A stretch of DNA of 22,833 nt from CAZVAN01 sp964625245 (GTDB taxonomy: Bacteria; Patescibacteriota; Saccharimonadia; Saccharimonadales; UBA10212): positions 1-22,833 of the forward strand of contig CAZVAN010000017.1 of the NCBI GenBank assembly GCA_964625245.1, read 5' to 3'. The notes beneath the pieces are model-generated. The model saw only the letters and a program-made list of their open reading frames with translations. It searched no databases and was not told the DNA's origin. Positions 1 through 6,061 of this stretch are shown here, in pieces (the stretch's first letter is position 1; each line of letters begins with the position of its first letter). Made by a program: the position numbers and the translations under genes.

Positions 1-176
1 TGGAGTGGGTAAATTATTTCTACGCCGACTATGCCATTCATGGCAACTATTGGCGGCCTCTCAGCTACTTTGGTAACGTCAATAGTTCACACGGCTGCGT
101 CGGTGTAGTCAATTCTGATGCGCAGTGGATTTATGACTGGGCGCCAATTGGCACGCCAGTCATAGTCCACGACTAG
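1..176 (+). CDS. L,D-transpeptidase (YkuD domain), C-terminal fragment
   Basis: This open frame enters from the left edge (frame starting at base 3) and ends at TAG 174-176, so only the last 57 residues are visible. They hold the active-site region of a YkuD-type L,D-transpeptidase: an IHGNYW segment, then SSHGCVGV with the catalytic Cys, then a WIYDWAPIGTPVIV strand typical of the domain end. Such enzymes form 3-3 cross-links in peptidoglycan or attach proteins to it, outside the membrane. The His to SHGC spacing fits the family. The N-terminus, any signal peptide and the promoter lie outside the window. The gene converges on the phosphorylase-family gene, with 30 bases between the two stops and no clear terminator there. 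Confidence 0.85.
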   Translation, partial: EWVNYFYADYAIHGNYWRPLSYFGNVNSSHGCVGVVNSDAQWIYDWAPIGTPVIVHD

Positions 177-206
177 CTTCGTAGAGTAATTATCCGAACA
201 GGTAAT

Positions 207-974
207 CTAGTCACTCAATAATTCTTCAACCGCTACATCAAATATGTCTTGCGACACTTGCCTGTGTAGGTCTCTCGAACTCTCATAGTTAATATCCATC
301 ACGGTTTCTTGTTCGATAAGGTTATCACCTATTCGTAAGATGGCAGCGGACGGAACATTAAAATGGTTCGAAACCGCAAAGACTGTTGATGCTTCCATCT
401 CAACGCCAGAATAGCCCTGTTTTGACCAGTTCAATACATCTTCCCAAGTTTCACCCGCCATTGCCTGGTGTGTTACGGTTGAGCCTCTATGTACCGTGTA
501 TTTTTTGGAGAGTTTAGCCGCAACCCTACCGCTCATCGACACGTCAGCCAGATGCCTGCCCTTACTATCGGGCTGATATGAACGTGCCGAGCTTTCATCA
601 CCGTGGCTCCATTCAGGAATAATTATCTCCAGGCTAGAGGCGCCTTTTTTCAAGCCACCGCAACTACCGAGTAAAATGTTCTTTTTGCTACCAAATATGC
701 TGGCAAGATGAACATATTCGCTTAGCATTGTTCCGCCGTAAGCTATCGTAAACCAATAATTTTTATCTTGTACTTCAAAGGCTAGAACTGGCTCAAAGTA
801 TTCATCCCCAATTTTGCCTAGTTTATATTTATAGCCCTGCCTTTTCAGAGATTCCTCTAGTTGTTGATACGGGAATTTTCTAAATGTGCCGTAAATTAAA
901 AAGCCATCGACCGTATAATCCGTTGGCAATTGTAAATGTTTACGATAGTCGGCTGCCGTGAATTGTCTGTACAT
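207..974 (-). CDS. Nucleoside phosphorylase family protein (PNP/UDP type)
   Basis: This 255-residue protein belongs to the purine nucleoside/uridine phosphorylase superfamily, which splits nucleosides with phosphate for salvage. A glycine-rich GSCGGL segment follows a hydrophobic strand (NILLGSCGGL). Near the C-terminus comes GVEMEASTVFAV, the ribose-binding Met-Glu signature, then a RIGDN stretch where family members carry the base-contacting Asp. The open frame extends 18 codons further upstream, but that part overlaps ychF and its promoter, so the internal ATG at 974 (MYRQF) is chosen. No Shine-Dalgarno is evident. An extended -10 (TGG TATTAT, 984-989) ends 9 nt before this ATG, suggesting a very short leader. 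Exact substrate (purine, uridine or a nucleosidase role) cannot be told from sequence alone. The gene is divergent from ychF. Confidence 0.75.
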   Translation of the reverse strand: MYRQFTAADYRKHLQLPTDYTVDGFLIYGTFRKFPYQQLEESLKRQGYKYKLGKIGDEYFEPVLAFEVQDKNYWFTIAYGGTMLSEYVHLASIFGSKKNILLGSCGGLKKGASSLEIIIPEWSHGDESSARSYQPDSKGRHLADVSMSGRVAAKLSKKYTVHRGSTVTHQAMAGETWEDVLNWSKQGYSGVEMEASTVFAVSNHFNVPSAAILRIGDNLIEQETVMDINYESSRDLHRQVSQDIFDVAVEELLSD

Positions 975-983
975 AGTTACTAA

Positions 984-1006
984 ATAATACCAAAGGTTGC
1001 TAGAAT
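984..1006. promoter_or_regulatory. Back-to-back -10 elements for the phosphorylase gene (-) and ychF (+)
   Basis: On the plus strand TGC followed by TAGAAT (1001-1006) is an extended -10 whose end lies 7 nt before the ychF ATG at 1014. On the minus strand TGG followed by TATTAT (984-989) ends 9 nt before the phosphorylase ATG at 974. The two boxes are only 11 nt apart. No convincing -35 was seen for either. The spacing predicts a leaderless ychF mRNA. Confidence 0.5.
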
Positions 1007-1013
1007 AACTCCT

Positions 1014-1949
1014 ATGGCCTCTCTTCAAATCGGGATTGTCGGGTTGCCGAATGTTGGCAAGTCTACCTTATTTAACGCGCTGACAGACGCTAATGCTCTA
1101 GCGGCTAACTATCCTTTTGCCACCATTGAACCGAACACTGGAATTGTCCCAATCCCCGACTCCAGACTCGATAAGTTAGCGGAAATTTATAAAACTAATA
1201 AGATTGTTCCAGCCACAGTGACCTTCGTGGATATTGCCGGGTTGGTAGCCGGCGCCAGCCAGGGCGAAGGCTTGGGCAACCAATTTCTATCACACATCCG
1301 AAGCACCAACGCTATCGTCCAGGTGGTGCGGGCATTTGACGACAGCAATATCCTAAACAGCGGCACTAACCCAAAAAACGACATAGAAATTATCAATACT
1401 GAGTTGATTTTAGCCGACCTGCAAACCGTAGCTAACCGCCTGCCGCGCCTAGAAAAAGAAGTCAAAGCCGACCCTAAACTTAAACCGGTTCTAGAGCTGG
1501 TCGAGCGCGTCAAAGCCGGGCTGGACGCGGGCAAGCTGGCCGGTGGGTTTTTAACAGAGGAAGAACGCGCCGATATCGCCGACTTGCAGCTGCTCAGCGC
1601 CAAGCCGTTTATCATCGTTTATAACTTAAGCGAAGGGCAACTTACTGATGATAAATTGAAAGCTGATCTATCAGCCATTGTGTCGCCTGCCCCAACCATT
1701 TTTTTAAGCGCTAAATTAGANNNNNNNNNNNNNNNNNNNNNNNNNNNNNNNNNNNNNNNNNNNNNNNNNNNNNNNNNNNNNNNNNNNNNNNNNNNNNNNN
1801 NNNNNNNNNNNNNNNNNNNNGTGGATTATAACGATTTGGTAGCCTCCGGCTCTGAAGTAGCGGCGAAAGCTGCTGGCAAAGTCCGCACCGAGGGCAAAAC
1901 CTACATAATGCAGCCGAATGATGTGGTTGAGTTTCGGTTTAATGTTTAG
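1014..1949 (+). CDS. ychF: Ribosome-binding ATPase YchF (Obg-type), interrupted by an assembly gap
   Basis: YchF is a conserved P-loop NTPase of the Obg group that binds ribosomes and prefers ATP. The visible N-terminus carries the P-loop GLPNVGKS (residues 10-17), the YPFATIEPN switch region (33-41), DIAGLV (73-78) and, instead of the GTPase NKxD, an NLSE tetrad (204-207), matching the NxxE form that gives YchF its ATP preference. After the 100-N gap the last 42 residues (VDYNDLVASGSEV to FRFNV) match the end of the TGS domain. About 235 residues precede the gap. With a family length near 360, roughly 85 residues are missing, more than the 33 codons drawn. The missing part covers the late G domain and the start of the TGS domain. 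The start ATG has no Shine-Dalgarno and sits 7 nt after a -10 box. Confidence 0.92.
   Translation: MASLQIGIVGLPNVGKSTLFNALTDANALAANYPFATIEPNTGIVPIPDSRLDKLAEIYKTNKIVPATVTFVDIAGLVAGASQGEGLGNQFLSHIRSTNAIVQVVRAFDDSNILNSGTNPKNDIEIINTELILADLQTVANRLPRLEKEVKADPKLKPVLELVERVKAGLDAGKLAGGFLTEEERADIADLQLLSAKPFIIVYNLSEGQLTDDKLKADLSAIVSPAPTIFLSAKLXXXXXXXXXXXXXXXXXXXXXXXXXXXXXXXXXXVDYNDLVASGSEVAAKAAGKVRTEGKTYIMQPNDVVEFRFNV
1721..1820. other. Assembly gap of 100 N
   Basis: A run of exactly 100 undetermined bases inside ychF. The round number suggests a scaffolding placeholder. Homology length implies that about 250 bases are really absent, so coordinates to the right are nominal. Confidence 0.95.
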
Positions 1950-2584
1950 TACTGAGAGTTGGAGCCCATAAATATACTGCTCCGGGTAGATAACGCCCCG
2001 TTAGTGAATGATCTTGGCCGGTGGGTGCCGATAATAGCAGCCGCGCCGATTATTTTGGATCGATGAGTGGTTGGTGATCCGTGCTGGACCACTTGATCGA
2101 GCTGTGGCTGAGCATTTGGTTGAGTGGTAGGGTAGCGCTCCGCTCCACGGATATTCAACAGGCTTGTTTCAGGTGAGCTGGAGTTTTGATATTGGCGGAT
2201 TTCCATAATCCGTTGCTGCACATACCGACACAGGTCACGTAATTGATGCTTGTATTTGATACTGGTGAAACGGTGCTGTTTGTTAAGTGTATAGATACTG
2301 ACAGTCGCGTCATACAGGCGGGCATTAAAGTTTGTTTCGGAAATCATATCGTAGCGGATGTCTTCTAGATTCATAAAGAAAGCCCGTTTATCTACAAGGA
2401 GTAGGCGTTGGTCGGTGGCCACCAGGAGCGCAAAACTCCCAAAGTATCGGCCCGGCGCTACAGCAATAATCGTCTCGTGATCTAGCAGGACATGCTGAAG
2501 TTCACGCAACTCTGGTCTAAACCACCGGGACAAGCGCACCCCCAGCTGGCTGACTCGGGACTCTATCTCGCTTATGTGTACCAT
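1946..2584 (-). CDS. PH-domain (YokE/bPH-like) hypothetical protein
   Basis: This 212-residue soluble protein has no clear signal peptide or membrane segment. The central part (about residues 36-120) reads as a bacterial pleckstrin-homology-like fold: a hydrophobic strand plus ATDQRLLLVDKRAFF, then an IRYDMISETNF segment and a strand ending in VSIYTLN, which resembles YokE-type bPH domains. The C-terminal 75 residues are Gln/Ser/Thr/Pro-rich and probably disordered. The second in-frame ATG (2584) is chosen because GGGGAGG (2593-2599) lies 8 nt upstream of it and only 2 nt from the first ATG. The stop overlaps the ychF stop by 4 bases in a convergent arrangement. The ligand and role are unknown; fold assignment is from pattern only. 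Confidence 0.6.
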   Translation of the reverse strand: MVHISEIESRVSQLGVRLSRWFRPELRELQHVLLDHETIIAVAPGRYFGSFALLVATDQRLLLVDKRAFFMNLEDIRYDMISETNFNARLYDATVSIYTLNKQHRFTSIKYKHQLRDLCRYVQQRIMEIRQYQNSSSPETSLLNIRGAERYPTTQPNAQPQLDQVVQHGSPTTHRSKIIGAAAIIGTHRPRSFTNGALSTRSSIFMGSNSQY

Positions 2585-2672
2585 GAGCATTTCCTCCCCT
2601 TATTGCCCCTATATTGTGCTAAATAAAAGAACCGGCCGCAGTAATTTTGGACACGCTTAAATCTTGATATAT

Positions 2673-2687
2673 GTCACAAAAAATGAC
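2673..2687. promoter_or_regulatory. Inverted repeat GTCA-N7-TGAC upstream of the Crp/Fnr-type gene
   Basis: GTCA (2673-2676) and TGAC (2684-2687) form a short dyad centred about 50 bp before the ATG of the Crp/Fnr-like gene, inside the 145-bp divergent intergenic region. Family members bind two-fold symmetric sites, so this could be an autoregulatory operator, but a 4+4 dyad can occur by chance. The rest of the intergenic stretch is AT-rich with no RNA gene seen. Confidence 0.25.
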
Positions 2688-2729
2688 TACAAAAATACGT
2701 AAAGTTGCCAAACGTGAGAAAATATAGAC

Positions 2730-3377
2730 ATGCTAGCGAGCAGCCGGCAGTTTGCCTCACTAGTAAACCTATTTGCTGAAGGCACAAAACTGACTTACAA
2801 GCGAAGTGAGTACGTCATTAGACCTGGCGAACAACAAAGTAGTGTCTTCTATATAGAATCGGGTCTAGTCAAAGCTTTTAATATTAGCAAATACGGTGAA
2901 GAAAACCTGTTGATTATACGCAAGGAGCAAGAGGTGTTCCCGCTTATTTGGGCCCTAACTGGTTCTGAGCGAGAGATTATCTATCAAGCCATGACGCCAA
3001 CTACTGTAAGGCGTATTGATAGACAAAAATATATAGATTATCTGCATACCCACCCCGGAGCCATGCTGCCAATTCTGGATATGGTTACTGAGATGTATCG
3101 CATTCATAGCGAGAGAATATTAAATCTTGAGTACAGGACTGTTCGGGAACGTTTAGCGTCCTTTCTTCTGACTATGTCTCACCGTTTTGGCAGAGAAACA
3201 GAGGAAGGTTTGATAATAGATGCGCCTCTGCGACATCAAGATATTGCTAGCTCAATAAACGCCAGCCGGGAAACAGCCAGCCGCGAACTGGCAAAACTCG
3301 AAAAAAAAGGGCTTATAAAAACCAAGCATTTTTATATAACACTTAATGACCCGGAGGCGCTTCACGCGCTTCTTTAA
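2730..3377 (+). CDS. Crp/Fnr family transcriptional regulator
   Basis: This 215-residue protein has an N-terminal cyclic-nucleotide-binding-type beta roll (about 15-105: YVIRPGEQQSSVFYIESGLVK), a long dimerisation helix (about 115-150) and a C-terminal winged helix-turn-helix (about 168-200: RHQDIASSINASRETASREL, then an EKKGLIK wing). There is no cysteine anywhere, so no Fnr-type Fe-S cluster, and the expected GE...R-S/T phosphate-binding cassette of cAMP binders is not recognisable (the region reads RKEQEVFPLIWAL). The signal is therefore unknown. The start ATG lacks a Shine-Dalgarno. TGA GAAAAT (-10-like, 2718-2723) ends 6 nt before it, so the mRNA may be leaderless. It is one of the few transcription factors in the window and converges on the wall hydrolase gene. 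Confidence 0.85.
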   Translation: MLASSRQFASLVNLFAEGTKLTYKRSEYVIRPGEQQSSVFYIESGLVKAFNISKYGEENLLIIRKEQEVFPLIWALTGSEREIIYQAMTPTTVRRIDRQKYIDYLHTHPGAMLPILDMVTEMYRIHSERILNLEYRTVRERLASFLLTMSHRFGRETEEGLIIDAPLRHQDIASSINASRETASRELAKLEKKGLIKTKHFYITLNDPEALHALL

Positions 3378-3404
3378 AATTGGCGATTGCCGTGCGGGGA
3401 GCGC

Positions 3405-3439
3405 AGCGGACGCGCTTTCCAGAAAAAAGCGCGTCCGCT
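3405..3439. terminator. GC-rich 14-bp perfect hairpin at a convergent gene junction
   Basis: AGCGGACGCGCTTT (3405-3418) pairs perfectly with 3426-3439 around a 7-nt loop. It lies between the convergent Crp/Fnr-like gene (stop 3377) and the wall hydrolase, whose TAG stop (3438-3440) is inside the stem. Neither strand has a T tract after the stem, so it is either a U-less bidirectional terminator or a 3'-end stabilising hairpin. Confidence 0.6.
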
Positions 3440-3962
3440 AAAGACTCCTCTTAACTACAGATACAGCATCGTTCCAGCGCAGTCCATTACCAGCCTTGAA
3501 GACTGTGTTCATGAAATAGCGGACCTTGCCTGACCAGCTCGAGCCAACACAGTATTTGGCACCGACCTGTTCAATTGTCCGGCCATGCCATTTGCCTAGA
3601 TAGTTCACCTTCAAGGAGTGGGCAACTATGAGGGCCCCATCTCCAAAACTGCTGAAGTTGTAGCCGTTGCATGAATTCCACCCCCAGGCGTTATAGCCGC
3701 AGGCCTGCTTGCCAAAGCCTGACTCCACTCCCGAAATCGAGAGCAGAAAGAACGGCGAAATACCTTGCTGGCGAGCAGCTTTCACAATTGCTACCAGTTG
3801 CCTGCGCATCGGGCTGCCGGCGTAGTTGCTATGGACAAGTGCTCTGTCGGTGTAGGCAACAACGTCATGGAGCTTTATGGTTTGACGAGCCGGGCTGGCC
3901 TGCGCCGAGGCGCTAAAGCCAGCCACATATAGAAGAACGATGGTGATACAGCATCTATGCAT
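3438..3962 (-). CDS. Secreted lysozyme-like peptidoglycan hydrolase
   Basis: This 174-residue exported protein has a short hydrophobic signal (residues 5-18, CITIVLLYVAGFSA) with probable cleavage after ASA/QAS. The mature part has FFLLSISGVESGFGK (about 71-85), where Glu80 is the likely catalytic acid of a lysozyme/glucosaminidase-like fold, followed by YNAWGWNS and FSSFGDGALIVAHSL. This arrangement is seen in glucosaminidase/lytic transglycosylase domains common in Patescibacteria. Cys88, Cys98 and Cys138 could form a disulfide outside the cell. The start is supported by GGAGAT 6 nt upstream. The gene has its own promoter and a long structured leader in the 246 bases after tlyA, so it is not simply the tail of the tlyA operon. 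The likely role is wall remodelling, or attack on host wall; the exact bond cut is not determinable. Confidence 0.7.
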   Translation of the reverse strand: MHRCCITIVLLYVAGFSASAQASPARQTIKLHDVVAYTDRALVHSNYAGSPMRRQLVAIVKAARQQGISPFFLLSISGVESGFGKQACGYNAWGWNSCNGYNFSSFGDGALIVAHSLKVNYLGKWHGRTIEQVGAKYCVGSSWSGKVRYFMNTVFKAGNGLRWNDAVSVVKRSL

Positions 3963-4169
3963 GTTATCTCCAGAGTCGATGTACTATGAGCCATTAAAAC
4001 AGCAGCCCATAACTGTCATTGATTTGGTTGTAGTTTGTAAGCTGTCCTTGCCACTGAAGACTGAACCTTCGGTGACTAAGCTTAATGTCCGAGCCTCTCA
4101 AGTTGGCGTGCACACCTTGCGGGTGCACTCCCTGCGAGACATAAGTTCGGACCGGTCTGACAACCGCCA
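3963..4169 (-). ncRNA. Candidate structured 5' leader RNA of the wall hydrolase gene
   Basis: Read on the minus strand, the transcript predicted from the promoter at 4176-4205 would carry about 205 nt before the hydrolase ATG. It can fold into two consecutive domains. Domain 1 is closed by GTCCGA (4147-4152) with TCGGAC (4087-4092), and contains a TCTC/GAGA pairing and a GTGCAC/GTGCAC hairpin (4123-4128 with 4108-4113). Domain 2 is closed by TAAGCT (4079-4084) with AGCTTA (4038-4043) and contains CACCGAAG (4067-4074) with CTTCAGTG (4052-4059), one mismatch. The Shine-Dalgarno GGAGAT lies in the unstructured 3' part. It was compared from memory with c-di-AMP, c-di-GMP, cobalamin, SAM and other classes without a match. 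It could be an undescribed cis-regulatory RNA or a small RNA. Confidence 0.45.
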
Positions 4170-4175
4170 CTTTCA

Positions 4176-4205
4176 AACATACCATTTCGTATCTGTTAAA
4201 GTCAA
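4176..4205 (-). promoter_or_regulatory. Promoter of the hydrolase leader
   Basis: TTGACT (-35, 4200-4205), an 18-nt spacer and TATGTT (-10, 4176-4181) with an upstream TGG extended -10 element. It begins 4 bases after the tlyA stop. The predicted start is near 4169. Confidence 0.5.
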
Positions 4206-4208
4206 GTT

Positions 4209-4925
4209 TTAGGCTTTTTTCAGAAGGTAAAACCGCTCTTTATTGCCTTTTGCACCGGCCACCTGGCTATCGGCCTTAGCCTGCATAATGAACATATTTT
4301 TTGCCCAGGATTCAAAATCCTTTAGTATCTGACGACGAATGGTGTCATTTTTTATTACACCTTTATTAACTTCCTTGCTCGAAGCTTCAAATTGCGGTTT
4401 AACCATAGCTACTATCTGTGTTGTGTCGCTGGCCAAAGCAGCAACTGCCGGCAGGACCTGTCGAAGGCTTATGAAGCTGACGTCTATTAGAGTAATGTCC
4501 GGTTTTAGGTTAAGTTTCAGATTTCTGATATCCGTTTTTTCGTGTAATTCAATGCGTTTATTATCTCTCAGGCTGGGGTGTAGTTGCTCAGTGCCAACAT
4601 CCACCGCGATAACTTTGGCAGCTCCCTGCTTCAGCGCATAATCCGTAAAACCACCGGTGCTGCTGCCAACATCCAAAACTGTTTTGTTGCTAAAATCCAG
4701 TTTGAACAGACCGGCAACACTGGCTAGTTTTAGGGCGGCACGGCTGACGTACTGCTCCTGCTGCGACAAAGTTATGCGCGAGTCTGGACTGACAAAGTAA
4801 CCGGCTTTTGCCACTGTTTTCCCGTTAACTTGCACCGCACCAAGTTTTACATAGCTCTCTGCCTGAGAGCGTGAGACAACTAGGCCCATGTCTACCATCG
4901 CCTGATCAAGTCGTTTTTTTAACAT
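4209..4925 (-). CDS. tlyA: TlyA-family rRNA 2'-O-methyltransferase (S4 + FtsJ fold)
   Basis: TlyA proteins methylate ribose hydroxyls of 16S/23S rRNA using S-adenosylmethionine. The 238-residue product has an S4 RNA-binding domain (about 2-55: LVVSRSQAESYVKLGAVQVNG) and a Rossmann methyltransferase. The SAM site is VLDVGSSTGGFTDYAL (83-98). The K-D-K-E catalytic set is visible as Lys66 (SRAALKL), Asp148 (LIDVSF), Lys176 (AMVKPQFE) and Glu230 (NKERFYLL), so the enzyme should be active. Length is close to the family norm. It is the last gene of the rpsF operon, starting 3 bases after the efp stop. It may also be annotated as hemolysin A, but the rRNA methyltransferase role is the better supported one for the family. 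Confidence 0.9.
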   Translation of the reverse strand: MLKKRLDQAMVDMGLVVSRSQAESYVKLGAVQVNGKTVAKAGYFVSPDSRITLSQQEQYVSRAALKLASVAGLFKLDFSNKTVLDVGSSTGGFTDYALKQGAAKVIAVDVGTEQLHPSLRDNKRIELHEKTDIRNLKLNLKPDITLIDVSFISLRQVLPAVAALASDTTQIVAMVKPQFEASSKEVNKGVIKNDTIRRQILKDFESWAKNMFIMQAKADSQVAGAKGNKERFYLLKKA

Positions 4926-4928
4926 ATA

Positions 4929-5495
4929 CTAGCCTTTAATCCGCTCACGGTAGGCGCCGGAGCTGGTGTCAACACTGACTATATCGCTCTGTTTGATAAA
5001 AGCTGGGACTTTAATAACCAGCCCGGTTTCCAGTGTGGCATCCTTGGTTATAGCGCTGCTGGTATCGCCCTTAACGACGCTCTCCGTGTAGGTAACTTTA
5101 AGGGGTACGTTTTTGGGGAGTTCAATACCTATTATCTGCCCATTAAACAGCTGAGCGCTGACCGGGTCGCCCTCGCGCATATAGCTTCCTTTATCGTCCA
5201 TGTCAGCTGATGGCAACTCAAACTGCTCATAGCTGTTGTCATCCATAAAATAAAACTTGGCGCTATCACTGTAGAGGTATTGAACACTACGGCTGGATAC
5301 ATCGGCAGTATCAACCTGCTCGCTGCCCTTGAAGGTCTTATCCAGTACTTTGCCGTCTATCAGACTCTTAATCTTGACGTTAACAATAGAGCCACCGCGG
5401 CCCATAACTTTTTGACGATACTCCAAAACCTTATACGGCACATCTTCCATCTGGAAAATCGTGCCTTTTTTAAGATTAGTGATACTTAGCGCCAT
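4929..5495 (-). CDS. efp: Translation elongation factor P
   Basis: EF-P enters the ribosomal E site and rescues ribosomes stalled at polyproline. The 188-residue length and three OB-like parts are normal: a KOW-like N-terminus (ITNLKKGTIFQMEDVPYKV), a central domain (VQYLYSDSAKFYFMDDNSYEQFEL) and a C-terminal domain ending KVPAFIKQSDIVSVDTSSG. The functional loop reads VMGRGGSIV, placing Arg33 where most EF-Ps carry a modified Lys (GKG). The start is secured by AGGAG 6 nt upstream, which overlaps the stop of the preceding gene. No modification enzyme (EarP, EpmA/B, YmfI) is in the window. A substrate is at hand: the proline-rich protein encoded at 17037-18638. Confidence 0.95.
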   Translation of the reverse strand: MALSITNLKKGTIFQMEDVPYKVLEYRQKVMGRGGSIVNVKIKSLIDGKVLDKTFKGSEQVDTADVSSRSVQYLYSDSAKFYFMDDNSYEQFELPSADMDDKGSYMREGDPVSAQLFNGQIIGIELPKNVPLKVTYTESVVKGDTSSAITKDATLETGLVIKVPAFIKQSDIVSVDTSSGAYRERIKG

Positions 5496-5503
5496 AAATA
5501 CTC

Positions 5504-5839
5504 CTAGTTTAATCGCCCTATTATTTGCTCGATTTGGGCTGACAGATGAGCCACGTCGATGGCGCTAAAGATGTCATGCTGGCTGGCGGATAGCATGTCT
5601 TCGCGAGCTTCTCGCAACCAATGTTTGGCCCGTTTGGCATTCAGCTCCTGCTCTTCCCTGGTTTCTGATAGTTCGTAGTCGTTGGAGTAAATACGCGCGT
5701 CAGCCAGGTTTTGGCGCAAGTTGGCCAAAGTTTCGCGCTGTTTTGGATCCAGTTTATAGGCATCTACCGGCCGCAAAATCATACGGACCTCGGCTTCCAG
5801 GCGTTTAGCCATTACAGATGGTGATTGCTCACTCTCCAT
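5504..5839 (-). CDS. Hypothetical helical protein in the rpsF-efp operon
   Basis: A 111-residue, charged, almost entirely helical-looking protein with no cysteine, signal peptide or membrane segment. Heptad-like Leu/Ala spacing (LANLRQNLADARIY; LNAKRAKHWLREAREDML; VAHLSAQIEQIIGRL) suggests helical hairpins or a coiled coil. I do not recognise a family. It is spaced 9 bases from rpsR and 8 from efp, so it is surely co-transcribed with translation genes. A ribosome- or division-associated role would be a guess. The ATG at 5839 has only a weak Shine-Dalgarno; an internal ATG at residue 10 is possible. Confidence 0.7.
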   Translation of the reverse strand: MESEQSPSVMAKRLEAEVRMILRPVDAYKLDPKQRETLANLRQNLADARIYSNDYELSETREEQELNAKRAKHWLREAREDMLSASQHDIFSAIDVAHLSAQIEQIIGRLN

Positions 5840-5848
5840 TAGTTCGCT

Positions 5849-6052
5849 CTAGTTGCTGGCAACGAAAGGTAGTAGCGCAATGTGACGAGCGCGTTTGATA
5901 GCCTTGGCTAGTTGACGCTGCTTACTCTCAGTTAAGCCGGTCTTTTTGCGAGTCTCAATCTGCCCGTATTGGTTGACGTAGCGCTGCAAGGTTTTAAAGT
6001 CCTTGTAATCAAAAAAAGCTACGTCAGTTCTGTGTTTAAATATCTTCGCCAT
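5849..6052 (-). CDS. rpsR: 30S ribosomal protein bS18
   Basis: This 67-residue small-subunit protein binds the platform of 16S rRNA next to bS6. It shows the family core DYKDFKTLQRYVNQYGQIE, then TGLTESKQRQLAKAIKRAR and the terminal IALLPF. AAGGAG lies 5 nt before the ATG and overlaps the ssb stop (TAAGGAG), so translation is probably coupled. rplI, which often follows rpsR, is absent; a hypothetical gene is found there instead. Confidence 0.97.
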   Translation of the reverse strand: MAKIFKHRTDVAFFDYKDFKTLQRYVNQYGQIETRKKTGLTESKQRQLAKAIKRARHIALLPFVASN

Positions 6053-6061
6053 TTAATCTCC

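Noticed and set aside
1187..1615. Minus-strand ORF of 142 codons opposite ychF
   Set aside because: Shadow of the strongly conserved ychF frame.
3963..4208. c-di-AMP (ydaO), tmRNA, RNase P or SRP RNA in this spacer
   Set aside because: The recalled core motifs of each class are not present; only the location before a wall hydrolase suggested c-di-AMP.
3940..4212. Plus-strand ORF of 90 codons across the hydrolase leader
   Set aside because: No homology-like pattern, no Shine-Dalgarno, and it is antisense to the structured leader; probably chance.
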